Notes: a model not told the origin generated them from the sequence alone. 64,000 nt of DNA from Boesenbergia rotunda (GCA_024364735.1 JAGFNQ010005204.1:1-64000), one strand, 5' to 3'; positions 23,486 to 35,822 are shown, counted from the first letter of the stretch. Made by a program: numbers and translations.

Positions 23486-25138
23486 ATGGCCATGCAAGAA
23501 GGCTTCAGCACCGCACGACCACCTCTCTTCAGTGGAGAAGACTTCTCCTACTGGAAGAGCAGAATGGAGGTCCACCTGATAACTCAGGTGGACATGTGGA
23601 TAATCATCCAGTCCGGACTGGAGATTTCCAAAAATGCTGAAGGACTACCTCAAAGCTACACAGAGTGGGACACCACTCTGAAACGAAGAATTGAAGCGGA
23701 TGCAAAGGCGACCCAGACTCTCCAATGCGGATTAACAAAAGAGGAGCTGAACCGGGTGGGCCCTTTCAACAGTGCCAAGGAGCTGTGGGGAAAACTGATC
23801 GAGCTGCACGAAGGAACATCAGACACTCGAATCAGCAAGAGAGATCTGCTCCTGAATAAGCTGTATACCATCAAAATGGCCGACAACGAAACAGCAGCTC
23901 AGCTTCACGCCCGAATTCAAGAACTAATGAACGGTCTTCACACTATTGGTCACAAGGTAGAAAACTGTGACCTAATAAGGTATGCTTTAAATGCTTTCCC
24001 TAGAAACACCTTGTGGGCATCTATGGTAGATGCATATAAGGTTTCAAGGGATCTTTCAAAGATTAAATTAGATGAATTATTCTCTGAGTTAGAATTACAT
24101 GAACAGACTAACTGCAATCTGGTCGAGAAATGTATTGTCTTTGTTGTAGGTAAAACTGGAAGGACAACTAAGAAGAAGCCTCAACCTGAACCCGAGTCCA
24201 ACTCAGACTCAGACTTAGAAGACGAAGAAGGAGATCGACCTAAGCTGGTCCGACTGGCAAGAAACTACTAGAAAGAACTGAAAAATCAAACCAACAGAAG
24301 GAAAGCCAACCGAAGAAAGGACGAACCAGCTGAACCCGCAAACGAAAAGAACAAGCCCAACGTGACCTGCTACGAGTGCAAGAAGAAGGGTCACTACAAG
24401 ACGGAGAGTCCGAACCTAAAGGAAACCAAGAAGAATAGAAGGAAGAAGGCACTTCAAGCAACGTGGGACGAGTCCTCCTCTGAAGAAGAAGAAGAGGTCC
24501 CACAATCAAACCTACTAGCACTAACCGCCTCAGAAGAAGTCGAGACCGAGTCAGAATCAGAACAGGACGACGGCAGACTGACATTCTCAGAGGATGGCGA
24601 AATCAAGTTAAGTGGATTTAATAGATGTCAATTAAATGAACTAATTTCGTATCTTTCTCGAGATTTAGCGAAAGCCAAACTCCGAGTCGAATCCCTCCGA
24701 CAGGAAGTAAAACTCTTGAAAGAGGAAGCTGACTCTAAACCCTTAACCGAGAAGGTTCAAGAAGGAACTCCTACTCAAGTTGAAAAACTTGAGAAAGAGA
24801 ACTCCTCCCTGAAAACTCAGGTTAAGGATCTTAGATCAGCTTTAGAATGATTCACTTCTGGTTCCAAGGGTCTTGACATGATTCTTGGAAAGCAGAAATC
24901 AGTTCTAAATCGATCCGGACTTGGCTATAGAACCAAATCTAGACAAAGATCTTACTTTGTTGTACTGAATCAGTCCAGAAGTAAAGTTCAGGCATGGGTA
25001 CCTAAACTGTACCTGAACAAACCAACTGGATCAAATCAATATTGGATCCCCAAGGACAAGATTCACATCTTGCCTAATCATTACCGTGGCTTTAGTCCAG
25101 GGGGAGCCAAATTAAAAACTATATTTATTGTTAAATAG
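23486..25138 (+). pseudogene. Element E gag
   Basis: It starts at ATG 23486 with GFSTARPPLFSGEDFSYWK, the same family as the gag of A. The UBN2-like core (ELWGKLIELHEGTSDTRISKR, SMVDAYKVSRDLSKIKLDEL) spans about residues 90-230, followed by an acidic linker, a zinc knuckle region (CYECKKKGHYKTE at about 24368-24406) and a coiled coil (24655-24850). The frame is continuous except for two stops, TAG at 24269 and TGA at 24848. The last knuckle Cys is Ser, so RNA binding may be lost. It would be the structural shell protein. Confidence 0.88.
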
Positions 25139-26346
25139 AATTTGATTCTTACAATTTGCTTGTTTGATTGTTTATTTAAATTTCTGCAATTTACCATGCT
25201 TAGACTTAGGAATGGTTAGTATAAGGACTGAACAAACTTAACTAAAACTTGAACAACATAGTATTAGGTGGCGGTGAGATGATAGTACGTTAGGGAAACC
25301 AATTCTAATAAGGTCAAGTTTACTTGGTCTCTTTAGACTGGTGAAACTAGCCGAAGCTACCGATCTAAAACCCAAACTAGTTAGACCAGAACTTTTCAAA
25401 GATTAATTTTGAAAATAAAATTTCATTAAACGGCTTTATCAAGGAAAGGGTTGATGATCCAATAAGACTACGGCCAAAGAAGGCCTAGTGCCTCGCCAAG
25501 ACCTGGAAGCCAATTTTTGAATTTCAAATTCAAATTATTCTTTGTCAAATTCAAATCTAACATAAATTTTCAGTTACTTGTAGATTCAACATTTCATTTC
25601 AAACTGAATTTAATTGTTTTCAAAAATTTATTTAAGGTTTTCAAAATAAATAATAATTTTTCAAAATAATTTTACTTATCAAAACCTGTCTCACAAAACC
25701 TATAAGTCTAACGTGATTGAAAACCCTAGATTCAGTGAGATAGAAAAATTAAAATTAAAATTCCGTTAAAATACCCATATATTGTAATTTAATCAACATG
25801 GTCAAACAATGGTCAGCATATTCAAACAATGGTCGACATAGTCAAACCATGGTCGACACAGTCAAACCATGGTCAAAACGTAGTCAAAGCGGTCAAACCA
25901 TGGTCAAACCAACTAAACCATGGTCAAACAATGACATAACATCAAATTTGTCACTCTCTAGTGACTCCTCGGGCGCCCCCCCCCCCCCATGGCTTTTCCT
26001 TCTCTCTAGGCAAAAAAACTGTCTCTGACCATTGACCAGGGCGCCCGGAACCACGCGGGCGCCCCCATCATAGTCAATGCAGCAAAAGCTACAAAAACAA
26101 CCTGACCCTGGCGCCCGGAGAACCCCAGGCGCCCGGAGAACTCCGGGCGCCCCCAACCAGCCCCAGTCTCTGCCAATGGCAGAGACCACTGTCCTGGGCG
26201 CCCGGGAGCTCCCGGGCGCCCCCAATGAAATGCCTATATAAGGGCATCCGAACCCCCTCCTCTTCCCACACCAAAAACCAACTTCCTTCCTCACTTCCTT
26301 CCTTCCAAGGAGATCAAGTGACATTTGTGCTTCCTCAATCTCAACC
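25139..26346 (+). other. Element E spacer between gag and aORF
   Basis: It is non-coding. The segment 25199-25310 is clearly shared with element F (36721-36825; both contain GGTGGCGGTGAGATGATAGTACG), so it belongs to this element lineage. 25500-25700 is AT-rich. The last 550 bp form the promoter-like block annotated separately. No trace of pol was seen. Confidence 0.75.
25798..26242 (+). promoter_or_regulatory. Putative internal promoter of element E aORF
   Basis: Three layers lie directly upstream of aORF. First, a cluster of eight TTGAC-core sites (GGTCAA or AGTCAA on +) in about 140 bp (25798-25935), matching the W-box of WRKY factors. Second, GGGCGCCC-type palindromes (25968-26225), the class found in this element's LTR before its own TATA box. 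Third, TATATAAG at 26235-26242, about 105 bp before the ATG. The arrangement mirrors the LTR promoter. Transcription from here is inferred, not shown. Confidence 0.55.
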
Positions 26347-27634
26347 ATGCCTCCCCGGTATGATTTCTTTTATGCATTTAGAGTTATTTTCTTAATTCTT
26401 TTATGCATTTAGAATGATTCCTTCCTTATAAATACATGCCTCTTAACTTAGCAAACGCCGAGCGAACCAAGCGAACCCCGGTGCCGAACCGAGTCCCGAC
26501 CCTAGGTTCTCGACTCTAGAATTGTGTAATAAGTTTGCTCGAACCACCTACAAGCCTATCAAAACGAGCTATCTCAATAGATATTTCTTTACCCAATCAT
26601 GCCCCTTAGCCATGAATGTTATAAACTTCTATCAATTAGATAATCTAGTATTCTGCACTCATACCATTAACGAATCCTTATGTGTAGAATTCTACAATAA
26701 CATAGTTCGACAAGGCAATCTCATGTTTTTCACTACTGTTCAAGGGATACCCCTGTCTATCACCCCTACCTTGCTAAACCGATTCCTTGGACTACGACCC
26801 TCCCAGTCCACATTTTGCTGCTATCCACTTAGGAATCCTCCATTTGATCCCCCCTACTCTCACATTACTTTAGACACACTCCACTCCTATTTTTATAGGG
26901 AAGCTAGACTCCCCGCAGATAGACGATTCCAGTCCGTTGACCTTCAGGCACAGGACTACGCCCTGTACAGAGTCCTGGTCCGCTGTATCTTACCACTCTC
27001 CACTAGAGATGTCGTGACCATGCGACCTTTTCATGCCTTCCTTCTGTATGCCCTGATCCATCACCTTGACATTGACATTGGACTTCACATGTTTCATAGT
27101 ATTCTGCATGCGTCCAGTGTTACGACCCAAGGATGAGTGCACACTCCATTCTGCCACATCATCACCTCCCTCCTTCATCACCACGGTCGTGACATTACCA
27201 TGGGTGAAATAACCGTTATGACCGACTTTGATGAAATAGGATTTAGGAACTTCTCTTTAGCGGGTCTAGAGGTATCGGCCACCGGGGTTTTGAGTTGGAG
27301 ACGACAGCGAGCCGGAGCTCCGATCGACTCAGACAAGGAAGTAGACGTTGACGTTGGAGATATAACGGCAGAGGCCCGAGCACACATAGACGAGCCCGAT
27401 CCACCGACACTCTACAAGAGAGTGACACATTTGGAGACACAGGTCCAGAGCCTCCGAGAAGAAGTGGAGGCGAACCACGATGAAGACATGGCAACAAATC
27501 TAGGCTACTACACCGACTACATGAGTGCCCTTAGAGCTGAGAGGGAGGCCAGAGACGCACAGTATCACGAGATGATGACACTATTTCGATTTTGGCAGCA
27601 AGGCTCCTCCGATCATCCCGGTCCCTCGTCCTAG
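26347..27634 (+). pseudogene. Element E aORF: third gene, likely spliced; unknown function
   Basis: The proposed gene has an 11-nt coding exon (26347-26357, from ATG) and a 94-nt intron (GTATGA donor at 26358, TTAG acceptor ending 26451). The long second exon is then open in frame to 27133, with one in-frame TGA (27134-27136), and continues to 27634. The product of about 400 residues starts basic. Its globular middle has VEFYNNI, LLNRFLGLRP and VRCILPLSTRD-VVTMRPFHAFLLY. A C-terminal coiled coil (TLYKRVTHLETQVQSLREE) follows. It is homologous to the aORF of element A. It resembles the family labelled putative plant transposon protein; I saw no transmembrane segment, so it is not clearly envelope-like. 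Confidence 0.65.
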
Positions 27635-29111
27635 ATTTGATTAGCATTGTACTAGTAACTATTTGACTGCCCCTACTCAGTAGGGTTGACTCATGCCTGA
27701 CTTGTATGACTGTGTTGGTTTTTCTCTGTTGACTAGCTGACTTATGGAAATGAGTACTTGTTCTTTTCTATTTGATCGGCAATTAGGATTGTGCTCAGTA
27801 GAATAGGTTGACTCTACTTTTGATTTTCTTATTGCTTTACTTGATTTAAAAATCAGTTTCTAAAAGAATTTGAAAAACTGTTTTTACTTAATTTGAAAAT
27901 CAATTTTGTTAAAATCTTTTCCGACTTAGTTTTATTTTTAAAAAACTACCCCTTTCAAAACTAGGGCTTTTTCGCAAATGGACTTAGCCTAGGCCCTAAC
28001 CCTAGAACTGCATGCACCTATAGATTTAGAAGTCAGCATCTCACAAGCACCTTAGGGTACTTTTGATTGATAACCTAGAAAGGGTTGAGATGCTTAGGTC
28101 TTTGCCTTAATTCAAGATGCTTTAAGTCAGTGCATCTACAGTAATTGGGGCACTAAATACAATTTACACAACAATCAAGTTAAGTGTCAAGTTTAGAAAA
28201 TCTAACTTGAACAGAACACTTAACTTGACTAACCCTAGCGAAAACTACTGTTTATAACAGTTAGTAAGTAGCTAATTGGGTTAGACAGGTCCCTAAAAGA
28301 GGAAATTGAAACTGATTTGGTTTAATTCTCATGAATTGGTTCAGTACAGCAAAATCATGCAAGTCATTTTCTTTTATGCAATTTAATTATTCATTTCTGC
28401 TATATTTATTTGTGTTTGATATATGGCAAAGGGGGAGAGATAGGAAAGGAGAGAGTTTAAAATTTTTTTTGAATTTCATTCCAACTCTCAAAATTTCAAA
28501 CTCTATCCTTTATTCAAAAAGTACTAAGCTTTTCAAAAGTACTAAGTTTTTTCAAAGTACTAAGCTTTTCAAAGGTACTAAGTTTTTGTTACTTAAGTTT
28601 TTCAAAACCTTCTCTAAGTACTTAAGTTTTTCAAAATTTTCTAAGTACTTAAGCTTTTCAAAAACTCTTCTAAATACTTAAACTTTTCTAAGTACTTAAG
28701 TTTTTCAGAAGTACTTAAGTTTTTCAAACTTCACCAAGTACTTTAAAACTTAAAGTTTTCAAAACCTCTTGAGTACCTCAAACTTAAAGCCTTCAAATTT
28801 TTTTTCTTGGTACTCAAAACTAAAGTTTTTGAAAATCCTTCTTAAAAACTTAAGTTTTCAAAATATTCTAAGTATTTAAAATCAAAAATCTCTACAAAGT
28901 ATAGATTTTCCAAAGTACACAACGAAAATCATTTTTTTGGAAAATATACTAAGAACTTTAAACTTAGAATTTATTGTCAAAAACCCCACGAATTTTTAAA
29001 AAATCTAGGGGGAGATTCCTTCTAGGGGGAGGGAACAAAAGGTAATTTTTATATGCTTTGATTAACTTAACTTTTTGAACTAGGGTTGCCATAAATCAAA
29101 AAGGGGGAGAT
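27635..29111 (+). other. Element E 3' non-coding region with tandem repeats and several PPT-like motifs
   Basis: 28505-28900 consists of repeated AAGTACTTAAGTTTTTCAAAA-like units of about 20 bp. AGGGGGAG motifs occur near 28431, 29008, 29024 and at the true polypurine tract 29098-29111. Multiple PPT-like motifs near the 3' end are a known Sirevirus trait. Confidence 0.7.
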
Positions 29112-30477
29112 TGTTGGTGCAGAAAGCACCCAAGTCGAACCTGAGTTTTGATAATGGCAACAGGGCTCAAAAGTTAAGGTATAATTGTTATCTAACATGT
29201 TAATCAAGTGTACAGGAAAAAGTCCTAGCGAAGAACTGCTAGGTACCTGGCGAAGGAATGCCAGGGTACGAAGTCCTAGCGAAGGACTGCTAGGCACTGG
29301 CGAAGGAATGCCAGGGTACAAAGCCCTAGCGAAGGACAGCTAGGCTCCTGGTGAAGGAATGCCAGGGTACTGAAGATCTGGCGAAGGAATGCTAGGCACC
29401 AGGCGAAGGACAGCTTGGGACTAAAGACCTGGCAAAGGAATACTAGGCAAAAGTCCAACCAGAGGAGCGGTTGGTATCAGGTACATTCTCCCGAGAGGAG
29501 TAGGTGAGGACGTGTTCCCCGTCGAGGGAACAGTAGGCGTCGGTTCGACCTAGGGCTCCATTTTGGAGGCCCAAAGTTAGAACCAAGATAGCTAAGGCTG
29601 TATAAAACTTAAATATTATTACTTTATGTTGTTTTGGACTAACCCTGGATGCAGGACCGAAGGAACGAGTGTCTGCAGCTCAGAGAGCCTCAAAGGAGTG
29701 AGGCAACAGCTAACCAGGGTACCCGGAGTGTCCCGGGCGCCCCCAAGGTGAACACAAAACAATCGAAGTAAAAGAACTGTTTCTGCAGCTATTGGTCAGG
29801 GCGCCCCCGTGCTTCCGGGCGCCCCCACTGCTCCCGGGCGCCCCCAGCGCTCCGGGCGCCCCCAGGTGAAGCTGACAGAACAGATCCCCTTGAAGCCACC
29901 AGATAAGAAGGAGACCCGGTCAACCCGGGCGCCCCCAGCGTTCCGGGCGCCCCCGTCAAAACTTGATCCCGAGTTTTAAGGGATCAGAGCTGACCGAGTT
30001 AAAGTCGGATTGGCCGACACGTGGGGGGGCACCCCCGATGTTCCGGGCGCCCCCAGGTGCTATAAAAGGACCCTCGAACCAAGGCTTCGAAACAACACTG
30101 CTTCCAATGCTGTTATGTTCTTCTGTTCCTGCGCTTTGCTTCAGAAACCTCCCAACTCGACACACAAGCGTCGACGACGTCCCTCTGCTCCGAGAAACAC
30201 TCCATACCGGACATCGGTAATGAAGAACTATCATTTCAATTTTGTTATACTACCACTGTAATCTTTTTGTAAGAATTCTTGCGCTCATATAGAATTGCCC
30301 TCAGTAAACGGTCAACGACCGTGGGCCTTGGAGTAGGAGTCGACCTAGGCTCCGAACCAAGTAAAACTACCTGTGTTCGCGATTGTTTTATTCCGCTGCG
30401 TACTTACTCTAGTTTTATCCGAAAAGCGTTTAACGATATTCACCCCCCCCCCCTCTATCGTTTCTCTCGATCCAACA
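29112..30477 (+). repeat. Element E 3' LTR
   Basis: Same order as the 5' LTR: hairpin array 29222-29450, GGGCGCCC palindromes 29715-30055, CACGTG 30018-30023, TATAAAAG 30061-30068, C-run and CCAACA end at 30477. Confidence 0.93.
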
Positions 30478-32247
30478 ACTCCAAGTGTTGTTGATGGTGA
30501 TGAGTCTGATGACGGTGAGCCTAGACATCCCATAGATCAGCTGGATCCTGAGGCTGAGCCGCTGTCTAGTGAAACCATTCAAGAAGCACCACCAACACCA
30601 AGGCAAACTAGGTTAGCTTCTAGCTATCCCCAAGACCAAACTGGAGACATGCATCATGGGGTTAGGACTAGATCATTCTTTAGGAATTAAGCGAATGAAG
30701 TTTCCCTAATTTCCGAAATTGAACCTAGGAAAATTGACGAAGTATTAAATGATCCCGATTGGATCATTGCGATGCAAGATGAACTAGGTCAATTCGAAAG
30801 AAGTCAAGTTTGGGACTTAGTCCCTAGACCTATGAAGACCACCATCATTAGAACCAAATGGGTCTTCAAGAATAAACTAAACCATAAGGGAGAAATCATA
30901 AGAAACAAGGCACGCTTAGTAGCCAAGGGCTATAGTCAAGTTGAAGGCCTTAATTATGATGAGACCTATGCTCCCGTGGCACGATTAGAGTCCATCCGAT
31001 TGATGCTTGCGTTTGCAGTACATCGAGGTTTCAAGCTATATCAAATGGATGTCAAATCGACCTTTCTAAATGGTTTAATAAGGGAAGAAGTCTATGTCAA
31101 ACAACCTCCGGGGTTTGAGAGTACTGAATTCCCAAACCACGTGTTCAAGCTCAAAAAGACACTTTATGGCCTTAAACAATTACCCCGAGCTTGGTATGAA
31201 TGGTTGTCGACGTTTCTAATTGAGAAAGGCTTTGTTAGAGGCCAAATAGACCCTACACTGTTTCTACGAAGAGATGGTGACAATATTTTTGTAGCCCAAG
31301 TGTATGTCGATGACATAATTTGTGGCTCAAGCAACAAGGGCTATTTAAATGAATTTATTGGACACATTGAGAGTGAATTTGAAATGAGTCTAGTGGGAGA
31401 GTTGACTTTCTTCCTTGGACTTGAAATCAAGCAAACTCACGATGGAATCCATGTGCACCAATCAAAGTATACTCAAGAGATGCTTCGAAAATTCAATATG
31501 AGTGATTCAAAAGAGGTAACCACTCCCATGGCTACAAACACAAGATTATACAATGATGAGAGTGGTACACCTGTTGATTTGACTCAATATCGGAGCATGA
31601 TAGGTAGTCTGCTATACCTCACAGCTAGTCGACCTGATATACTCTTTACTATGGGTATGTGTGCTAGGTATCAAGTATGTTCCAAGGAATCTCATCTAAT
31701 TGCTGTTAAACGAATTTTGAGATACCTTAAAGGCACAATTGGAGTTGGTCTTTGGTACCCCCGTACCGAGTCTTTTGACCTAATTGGCTATATCGATTCT
31801 GACTATGCTGGGTGCAAGTTGGATCGGAAAAGCACAAGTGGGGGTTGCCAATTCCTAGGATCATCTCTAGTTAGTTGGTCAAGTCGGAAGCAACATTGTG
31901 TTGCTCTCTCCACGACCGAGGCAGAATATATCGCCATGGGAGAGAGCGTATCAAAATTGTTGTGGATGATTTATACTCTAGAGGACTATGGATTGACTTA
32001 TAAAGGTGTGCAAGTGTTGTATGATAACATTAACACAATTAACCTAACCAAGAATCCGGTCCATCATTCTAAGACCAAACATGTTGAAGTGCGTCACCAC
32101 TTCATTAGAGATCATGTAGCTAGAGGAGATATTGTACTCTCACATGTAGAGTCCAAGTCAAACCTCGCTGACATTTTCACTAAACCACTCCCCGAAAATG
32201 AGTTTAGCTTCTTAAGAAGGGAGTTGGGAATGTGTCGCGCTTCATAA
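30478..32247 (+). pseudogene. Element A pol, second part: reverse transcriptase and RNase H
   Basis: This continues the integrase C-terminal linker and then has one stop (TAA at 30688-30690, probably from a Gln codon). From about 30,691 to the TAA at 32245-32247 it is fully open. Motifs: TKWVFKNKL, DETYAPVARLESIR, QMDVKSTFLNG, VYVDDIICGSSN (active site YVDD), STTEAEYIAMGE, and the ADIFTKPL end of RNase H. An intact RT-RH exon in an element this battered suggests the insertions are not very old. Confidence 0.93.
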
Positions 32248-33494
32248 ACATCAAAATGTATTCAAAACCCTTCATGATTATTTCTAATTGTTGGGATACA
32301 ATTGGATAACTTGGGGACATCTCACACAAACTATAAGGTTTACCAAAATATTTTTGTTTGCTAGAAATGGGGTGAGATGCTAGGATCAACTTGATTTCTC
32401 AAATTGTCAATGCATCACTTGAGAAATTAAGTTGACGAGATAAAAATCACTTCGGTGACCAAGTATGGGGAAAACCAATGCATAACATATATGTATTTGA
32501 CTCCATGATCATACTTAGACATTCCAATCAAGGAAACTTGATTGGAGACTTGAATTTGGTACAAACTTGCTTGAAATTGCTTGAATGTTTGTTGATTGAG
32601 TTTGACTCCACTTGGGTGGAGCAAAGTGATTTGACAAAACCATAAGGACCTTTGATCCTTGTTTAGGGATCAATTATAGTCAAGGGATCACTTCCAAGAT
32701 CAATAAACTTCATCAGATCCTCTCAGAAATCATTTGGAAGTCTGAAACTGAAAGTTTCAGATCGTATTAGGGAAAATCAGGAACCCTGATCAGTCACTGG
32801 ACCGATCAGGAGTAGGGCTGATCGGTCACTGGACCGATCAGGAGTAGGGTTGATCGGTCCCCGGACCGATCTGGCTCCCTCCTGTGGAGATCGGTCCACA
32901 GACCGATCAGAAAGGTCACAGAGCACTTCGCGGAAAATTGACCAAACATTCTGTGTTAGCCTGGATCGGTCCCCGGACCGATCTGGCACCCTGTGGTGAT
33001 CGGTCCACAGACCGATCAGGGGGCTCCCAGAATAATCTCCAAACCTACTGTTCACTTCCTGATCGATCAGCCGATCGATCAGGAGCTTGCCTGATCGGTC
33101 ACCCGACCGATCAGGATCAGGCCAATCTGATCAGGCCGGAGCCTGATCGGTCTGGGCGCTATCAGATCGAACGGTGATCCGTTCAATCGCATTAAAGTTT
33201 GGTTGGTGGATCGGTCCACCAACCAATTTAATCATGTATTCTCTTTCTTCACTTCCCAAGCCCTAGCGCTGAAACCCCTCAGCGCTGAAACTCCTCCTTT
33301 GCGCGTGCAATCTACTTGCTGTGCATGAGTTCCTCCTGCGATCTCCTCTGCGAGTGCAATTTTCTCCTTCTGCGCAAGAGTTCTTCTTCTTGATGTTGGT
33401 GTTATTAGCAACTGCTAGCTGCAAGCTTGTCCCCTGTGTTGCGATTCTCTCTTGCGCAAGGTTAAGAAAGTGTTTTCCTCTCAACCAAATCAAC
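32248..33494 (+). promoter_or_regulatory. Element A spacer upstream of aORF with palindrome array
   Basis: No gene is seen. 32780-33220 contains about ten GATCGGTC palindromes with varied spacers (for example GATCGGTCCACAGACCGATC), the class found in A's LTRs. The array ends about 275 bp before the aORF ATG (33495). I see no convincing TATA box. It parallels the arrangement in element E. Confidence 0.5.
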
Positions 33495-33833
33495 ATGGCA
33501 CCTAAGTAAGCATTGTTGTTAGTTTTCTTACAAATCAATTCATAGATTATGTATTTGGGCAAATCATAATGTGTTTTCTGTCTTGTGTCGTGACCCTATG
33601 ATTCTGCCGTGACCTTCCTTGTCATGTTACTGATTAAACTTCATCTCACTTGATCAATTCCTTGGGTTATGACTAATTTGTTCAATGGCTTACCTTGATT
33701 ACTCTATACCATGACCATTTCTTTATTGATCTTGTGATCCTTTAATCTGTGGTATGATTATCAATTTGTGTCATGATCCTATCGATATCTGATTTACTTA
33801 TCTTGATCAAATCTGTTGCCATGACCTATTCCA

Positions 33834-35283
33834 TGTTGGTGCAGGAAGCACCATATCGAACCTTGTTTTGATATTGGCAAAGGATTCAAAGTTAAGTATT
33901 ATTTGTGGTCTAATATGTTCGTTAAGTGTGCAGAAAGAAGACCTAGCAAAGGACTGCTAGGCAACTAGCGAAGGACTGCTAGTTATCAAAGTTCTAGCGA
34001 AGGGCTGCTAGGCATCGGGCGAAGGACAGCTTGGTATCCAAGACCTGGCAAAGGAATGCCAGGAGACAAAGACCTAGCGAAGGACTGCTAGGCAACTAGC
34101 GAAGGGCTGCTAGTCACCAAGTCTTAGTGAAGGACTACTAGGCAACTAGCGAAGGGTTGTTAGTCATCAAGACCTAGCGAAGGAATGCTAGGCACCAGGC
34201 GAAGGACAGCCTGGTACTGAAGTCCTGGCGAAGGACTGCTGGGCAAAAGTCCAACCAGAGGAGCCGGTTGGCGACAGGTAAACTCTCCTGAGAGGAGTAG
34301 GTGAGCACGCGTTCTCCGTTGAGGGAACAGTAGGCGTCGGTTCGACCTAGGGTTCCATTTTGGAAACCCAAAGTCAGAACCAAGACAGCTAAGGCTGTAT
34401 AAAACTAACAACTTACTGCTTTATGTTGTTTTCGGACTAACCCTGGATGCAGGACCAAAGGAACGAGTGTCTGCAGCTCAGAGAGCCTCAAAGGAGTGAG
34501 ACAACAGCTGAGTAGGGCGCCCTGAGTGTCCCGGGCGCCCCCAAGGTGAACATAAAACAAATGAAGCAAAAGGAACGTCGGCTGAATACTGGCCGGGGCG
34601 CCCCCAGTAGCCAGGGTGCCCCCAGTACCCAGGGCGCCCCCAGCCACCAGGGCGCCCCGCGCCTGAAGTCAGCGATGAGGATAAGCCTCATCCAGCCGAT
34701 ACTCCCGCTGAAAAAGTCAGCTAGGGCGCCCTCAGCTTCCCGGGCGCCCCCGTCAAGGACTTATCCCAATTTTGAAGGGATAACTCGCTGACCGCGAAGT
34801 GAGCGGATCACAGGCCACGTGGAGGGCGCCCCCGTGCTCTAAGGCGCCCTCAGAACCCTATAACAGGCCCTCGATCCCTCAAGCTTGAAGACAACTTCTT
34901 CCAACACTGTTACGTTCTTCTACTCCTGCGCTTCGCTCCAGAAACCTTCCAACTCGACACGAAAGCGCCGACGACCTCCCTCTGCTCCGAGAAACATCCG
35001 ATATCGGACGTCGGTAACGAAGAACTGATTTTTCATTTCTGTTATACTATTACTGTACTACAATTGTAAACTTTTGTAAGAATCTTTGCACGATTATAGA
35101 ATTGCCCTCAATAAACGGTCAACGACCGTGGGCCTTGGAGTAGGAGTCAACCCAGGCTCCGAACCAAGTAAAAATCCCTGTGTTTGCGATTGTTCTTATT
35201 CCACTGCATACTTACTCTAATTCTCTTCCGAAAATTTTTAACGATATTCACCCCCCCCCTCTATCGTGTCTCTCGATCCAACA
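33834..35283 (+). repeat. Element F 5' LTR
   Basis: Contains a hairpin array (33938-34235; units such as ACTAGCgaaggactGCTAGT and CCAGGCgaaggacaGCCTGG), GGGCGCCC palindromes (34515-34850), CACGTG (34816-34821) and a TATA position altered to TATAACAG (34859-34866). Ends CCAACA, followed by the PBS. Confidence 0.92.
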
Positions 35284-35822
35284 AGTGGTATCAGAGCAGG
35301 GAAGTTCAAACTTGGTGCAACCACCAATTTGAAAGTTTTTTTTTCGGATTTACGAAATTTTTAATCTTATTTCTTTTCTTTACTGCTAATCGAGGTTGGT
35401 GCAACACCACTCGATTTTTTTTATATAAATAATATCTGTAGGTGGATTTAAAATATTCTTACGCCTTTTTCAATTTTGAATTCTTATTTTTTCACCATAA
35501 GTCAGAATTGACAAAACAAACAATTTTTGAAAATTTGTCATAAACCTTTTTTATTATTATTTTAATATTTTTCTCGAAATTCGTGCTAAGCAATCTTTTC
35601 TCCCAAACAGTAAATTCTTACCTTTTCATCATTAATCAAAATTGATAACGCTAATATTTTCAATAATTTGTCATAATTTTTTTTAATTATTATTTTAATA
35701 TTTTACCTCGAAATTTGTGCAATACTTATTTTGGCCAATTTTTCCTTCTCCCGCACTACTAATCCAAGACCAAGTCTTGGTACATTTCTATTTTTTCTTT
35801 TTGTGTGCAAGATTTATCATTA

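Larger units (their letters stand above)
21836..30477 (+). mobile_element. Element E: Sirevirus-like element with gag and aORF but no pol
   Basis: It is flanked by an exact 5-bp duplication, actcc (21831-21835 and 30478-30482), and bounded by TGTTGG...CCAACA LTRs of 1,413 and 1,366 bp. Internal order: PBS (23251), gag (23486-25138), a 1.2-kb spacer ending in a promoter-like block, aORF (26347-27634), a repeat-rich 3' region, and a polypurine tract AAAAAGGGGGAGAT (29098-29111). No reverse transcriptase or integrase motif is present, so it would need enzymes supplied in trans. The LTRs are very similar to each other, so insertion is fairly recent. Confidence 0.92.

Noticed and set aside
26347..27634. 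Reading aORF as a retroviral-type envelope gene
   Set aside because: No signal peptide or transmembrane segment is visible, and the C-terminus is a coiled coil. Position alone does not justify an envelope call.
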